From Heterostelium multicystogenum (Eukaryota; Evosea; Eumycetozoa; Acytosteliales; Acytosteliaceae): a DNA stretch of 26,243 nucleotides. Where the stretch lies: the NCBI GenBank assembly GCA_003667245.1, contig RCNN01000545.1:1-26243 (forward strand), in the 5' to 3' direction. The translations under genes were made by a program, and so were the position numbers. The notes below the pieces were generated by a model that was given only the letters and a program-made list of their open reading frames with translations, did not search any database and had not been told where the DNA came from. Numbering within the stretch: the stretch's first letter is position 1; each line of letters starts with the position of its first letter. Of this stretch, positions 22,871 to 26,243 are shown in pieces.

Positions 22871-23996
22871 GGAGAGTGAAAGGGGAGGAATAACAACAAA
22901 ACAATACTAAACTAAACTAAGATGCTGAGAAAAACAAAAGGGAGATAAGAAACAATTTAAATTACAGGTATTTGCTATAATCATTTAAATTAGTTTATTA
23001 AATTGTTATCGTTGTTGTTGTTGGTGTTGTTGGTGTTGTTGTAGTTGCTGTTGCACTCACTTAGTCACTCAGAGATAAACCTATTTTTACTAACATTACT
23101 CACAAATAACATCATGATAAACAACATCATCAGACTAAAACACACCATCACATTAAACACCACCACTTCAATCACTACTAATATGTTATAATAACACACA
23201 ACACTACAACAATAGAATACTTTGAAAACTAACACATCAATATCAAAACCCAAAGAAGATAAAACAAAACTATACTAAACATTAATATAATATAAGTAAC
23301 AAACCCACACTGATTCTGTGTGACACACAACACAAGTACCAATCAATCAATCAAACAAAATCACACACAAACACACTAGAGGGAATGCATCCGACAACCA
23401 CCACCACCACCACTTCCAATACCAAATACCACCCACCCACATTCAGATATATAATACTTTAAGTTTAGTTTTTGACTACGTTTGTGTTTGTTTGGTTGAT
23501 TGGTAATGTTAATATTATTATTACTATTATAATTTGTGACTACTCTTATGATTTATTATTTCATGAATTTCAATATAAACAAATCAAAGCATAACAAAGC
23601 AATACAATCAATCACATGATTGAACTAACAGATTGAAAATAGATATTAAAACATAATCTTATCAATACGTGAACTGGTGATCCACTCTGAGGTCAAGCTT
23701 CCTTTATAAAACTAAAACATACAAATCAAACATATATTGAACTTAAATAGATTTCTATTTCTAATTGTTAATATATATAACAGTCATTGTGGAATAATAA
23801 GTTTAATTGATGGAATAACCAAAACCTGGAATACTGTTAAAAGAATATCTCTAAATATCTAAACTAAATATAGTTTATCTAGAAACACCAGTGTGTGTGT
23901 ATACAAAATACATTTTTAAAAATAAGTAAGAAAAGAAACCCTTCTGGTTAATATATATGAATTCATGTAGGTACTGGGAAAAGTAACAGTACTCGA

Positions 23997-24030
23997 CGAG
24001 CTTTGATTAATCGGGTTGGGGCAAAGCTCG
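23997..24030. other. 9-bp perfect stem with 16-nt GC-containing loop
   Basis: CGAGCTTTG (23997-24005) pairs perfectly with CAAAGCTCG (24022-24030) across a loop containing TCGGGTTGGGG. The stem has five G/C pairs of nine, unusual in this AT-rich spacer, and sits in a local patch of higher GC (about 23970-24110). It could be part of a small structured RNA, but I could not match any known family. Confidence 0.4.
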
Positions 24031-24576
24031 ATTTGTGGTTTAGATGATGGTCAATGTCCCTTCAATAGCGTGTTTATCTCATCAACTACTGGATCAACAC
24101 AGAATTGTTAAAAAAGACATCAGTTTTTTGGATCTTGAGATCTCACTCAACCTAAATTAATAATAGATAGATGAGATGTAAAAAAAAACAAAAAAAAAAA
24201 ACATCCAAATCATGCATGGATTATCAAAGGTCTTAAATTCTCAAAGGAGATTTAGATAGGATAAACCAAAGCAAGACCAAAGTTGATAAAAAACAAAGTT
24301 TTGCCACTGATTTTTGGAACCAAAATATCATCGACCATTCCCTTTTAAGATACAAGAAGTTTAAGAAAAAAAAAAAGTTTACTTTTGGAAGAATTGTTAA
24401 AAAGTTTGTAAGCTAAATTTCTCACATGTTAAAGAAGATCATATTTTTGTCACAAACTACTTTATTCTGTTGTTGGCAGCAAAAATTAATAAATGCAAAA
24501 AATCATGCTTTGTGTAGTTGTTTTTAGTAAAGGAAACATACAAGAAACCCTGCGTGAGTGGAGTGTAATAAGGGCT

Positions 24577-24593
24577 GGTGTGGTGTGTGTGTG
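24577..24593 (+). promoter_or_regulatory. GT-rich element (G-box-like)
   Basis: The sequence GGTGTGGTGTGTGTGTG resembles the GT-rich boxes bound by G-box binding factor in Dictyostelium developmental promoters. A second GT stretch (GTGTGTGTGGTG) lies near 24694-24706, and both are roughly 0.9-1 kb before the right-hand gene. This rests on resemblance only; GT repeats also arise as simple sequence. Confidence 0.3.
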
Positions 24594-24903
24594 CAAAAGT
24601 GAAAAACAAAAAGGGGGAACCCACATTTTTTGAAAGTTTTCAGAGTCATTCATACAACCAACCAAAGGCTTTAAATCAAAAACAACTTTAGAAATGTGTG
24701 TGTGGTGTTGTTGAATTCATAGAACTTATAGGGTGTACAGTGTTAAAACAACCACACAATTTTACTGATGTTTTAAACACACAATCTTTGAATTGTCCAA
24801 TAAAACTCAGATAAAAACCTAGATCCTAAATAAATAAATTTAATTATTTATTCAGCTAACTAATATTGTTCTTATTGTTTTTGAAGCGACTCTCTGTTTT
24901 AAA

Positions 24904-24928
24904 ATATAATAATAATAATAATAATAAT
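24904..24928. repeat. AAT trinucleotide microsatellite
   Basis: About eight AAT units in the spacer upstream of the right-hand gene. Shorter AAT tracts recur at 25070-25110 and 25340-25357. Confidence 0.85.
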
Positions 24929-25794
24929 TATTTATAACCACCACCAACATTACCACAAATCCGTTGTTTTTAAAAGTGCAAGTGTTTGAAATTTTTAATA
25001 TATATATATATAACTACTTACTTGCCAAAACTAAAAAAAGCAGTAATTCAAAAATAGTTATAAATACAAATATAATAATAATAATACTAACAATAGTAAT
25101 AATAATAATAACCAAATTCAATTCCAAATCCAATCAAACTCTAAATTAAATTTATCTAAAATCAATATTAATTACATCTTAGTGTTCTAGTATTGAATTA
25201 AAATAACAAAGATAAAAAGTAGTAAACATTATCTTCATCTATTTGTTTATATATGTTCACTCACTCACTCCCTCACTACTTGATAGTTATATAGTTGTTT
25301 AAGTACTTGTTTAACATTGTAATAGTATTAAAGTAATAAATAATAATAATAATAATAGTAAATAGTAATTAAATCTAGATTTCAAGATTCACAAAACACC
25401 ACAGAAAACAACAACAATTTTGTATAAAAATAATTTCATGATATTATTTTGACATATATGACCACACACAAACTTTGACATTACTGTAATAGAAATCATT
25501 CAGAAAAGGAAGGAAGCAATTAATGCTATCAAATTTAGTAGAACAACAACAACAATACTACCACCATCATCACCATCACAATATTAATTGATTGATTTGG
25601 ATTGGATTGATGATTAAGTATTTATAAATATAAATCAAATACAGAGAATCAAAGAGATATATATATTTGTTATCAGATATAAGTAGAGATACATGTTTAT
25701 AATCATTGGAAATACAAAAATAAGAGTTATTATAGTTGTATAAGTTGTTATATATAGATTCAAACCACACTACTACTACGACTATTATTTATAG

Positions 25795-26243
25795 TAGACT
25801 ACCTTATTTGGAATATTGCAAAGTGGTTTGCCAATTCAAGAATACACCAACAGCAGAAGTAGCAGCAAATATATTTAGATACTTAGATTTATTAGACCAT
25901 AGTCCTCCTAATGTCATCAGAGATGACGGAGGATCCTCAGCAACTGTTGGCAAGACCGATGCCGGTGATTGCAAAGATTGAACCAAACGTGGCGATCAGT
26001 GGCGTGTTGTGGAATGAGAACAGTTGGAGGAGCTGTACAACATTTATACAAATGTGGGACAGTCACTACTGCTCGAGTTTTGAGCGAGGGTCGTCCGTCC
26101 CGAGTGGGTGTTTTATTCGGAGAAGAAAGACATTGCCATGTCGATTCGACCACCTCCTTCGCCGCCGCACACAACTCACTGGACCACCACTATATTCCCA
26201 TGCTCGCCAACACTCGGCAACCATTATGTCTCCGACTGGGATT
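25795..26243 (+). CDS. Unidentified protein, 5' part, cut by window end
   Basis: Not recognised. After a plausible 3' splice site (TTTATAG ending at 25794) a coding-like stretch runs to the window end. It begins RLPYLEYCKVVCQFK, goes on with EVAANIFRYLDLLDH, then DPQQLLARPMPVIAKIEP, NVAISGVLWNE, QLEELYNIYTNVGQSLLLEF and RPEWVFYSEKKDIAMS. The reading needs frame changes near 25930 (GG for G), 26015 (G for GG) and about 26075, as at other homopolymers in the window; beyond about 26140 the correct frame is uncertain. A first exon may start at the ATG at 25523 (MLSNLVEQQQQ, then a His run), but a donor site joining it is not clear. The region from about 25900 is visibly more GC-rich than any other part of the window. 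Confidence 0.5.

Larger units (their letters stand above)
21554..25522. other. Long gene-poor, repeat-rich divergent intergenic region
   Basis: About 4 kb lie between the elmoD start (minus) and a gene that begins near the right edge (plus). From 21554 to about 22440 the plus strand is T- and G-rich; from there to about 22985 it is A- and C-rich, so the strand bias flips near 22440. Further on, 23040-23460 is A/C-rich and almost free of G on this strand. Simple repeats are frequent and are listed separately. No ORF is credible; the minus-strand frame at 22579-22899 is a translation of GATA repeats. No tRNA or known snRNA motif was recognised. Candidate structures lie at 23997-24030 and 24577-24593. 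Confidence 0.6.

Noticed and set aside
22579..22899. 106-codon minus-strand ORF rich in Ser, Tyr, Leu and Ile
   Set aside because: It is a translation of GATA and CAA/AAT simple repeats and has no protein-like variation.
23010..23054. Minus-strand CAA/CAC tract that would encode a Gln/His run
   Set aside because: It is closed by stops within about 17 codons, so it is a simple repeat rather than an exon.

Overview
The window looks like nuclear DNA of a dictyostelid social amoeba. Genes are separated by very AT-rich DNA, introns are short (54-128 nt, GTAAGT/GTATGT-type donors), AAT/CAA microsatellites and Asn runs occur in proteins, and the gene set fits: a tandem pair of phospholipase B-like genes, an ankyrin+ELMO protein, an ARM+BTB protein and a short serine dehydratase. 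I cannot name the species.

Layout. 1-2021 (+): a badly broken coding region, a Cys-rich RING/IBR-like part followed by a chromodomain protein. 2077-4263 (-): anaphase-promoting complex subunit 8 (APC8/CDC23), convergent with the chromodomain gene. 4264-6442: AT-rich divergent intergenic DNA with one doubtful small ORF. 6443-8547 (+): intact six-exon ARM-repeat/BTB gene. 8977-10639 (+): SPT2-like H3-H4 chaperone. 11893-13287 (+): L-serine dehydratase. 13592-15473 and 15864-17802 (+): two tandem phospholipase B-like genes with matching introns. 17944-21553 (-): ankyrin and ELMO domain protein, elmoD-like, nine exons. 21554-25522: about 4 kb without a convincing gene, dominated by simple repeats. 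25795-26243 (+): start of an unidentified, more GC-rich gene cut by the window end.

Functions touch several unrelated systems: cell-cycle ubiquitination, chromatin, amino-acid catabolism, lysosomal/secreted hydrolysis and Rac-GEF signalling. Nothing suggests one pathway or a cluster beyond the PLB duplication.

The main technical observation is that most of the conserved genes have their frame broken by single-base changes, mostly at short homopolymers, while the protein homology continues at once in the neighbouring frame. The simplest explanation is homopolymer length error in the assembly, so these genes are annotated as CDS rather than pseudogenes. The ARM/BTB gene is free of breaks over 584 codons. 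I found no tRNA, rRNA, CRISPR or identifiable transposon. Intron borders below were placed by hand from splice consensus and reading phase.
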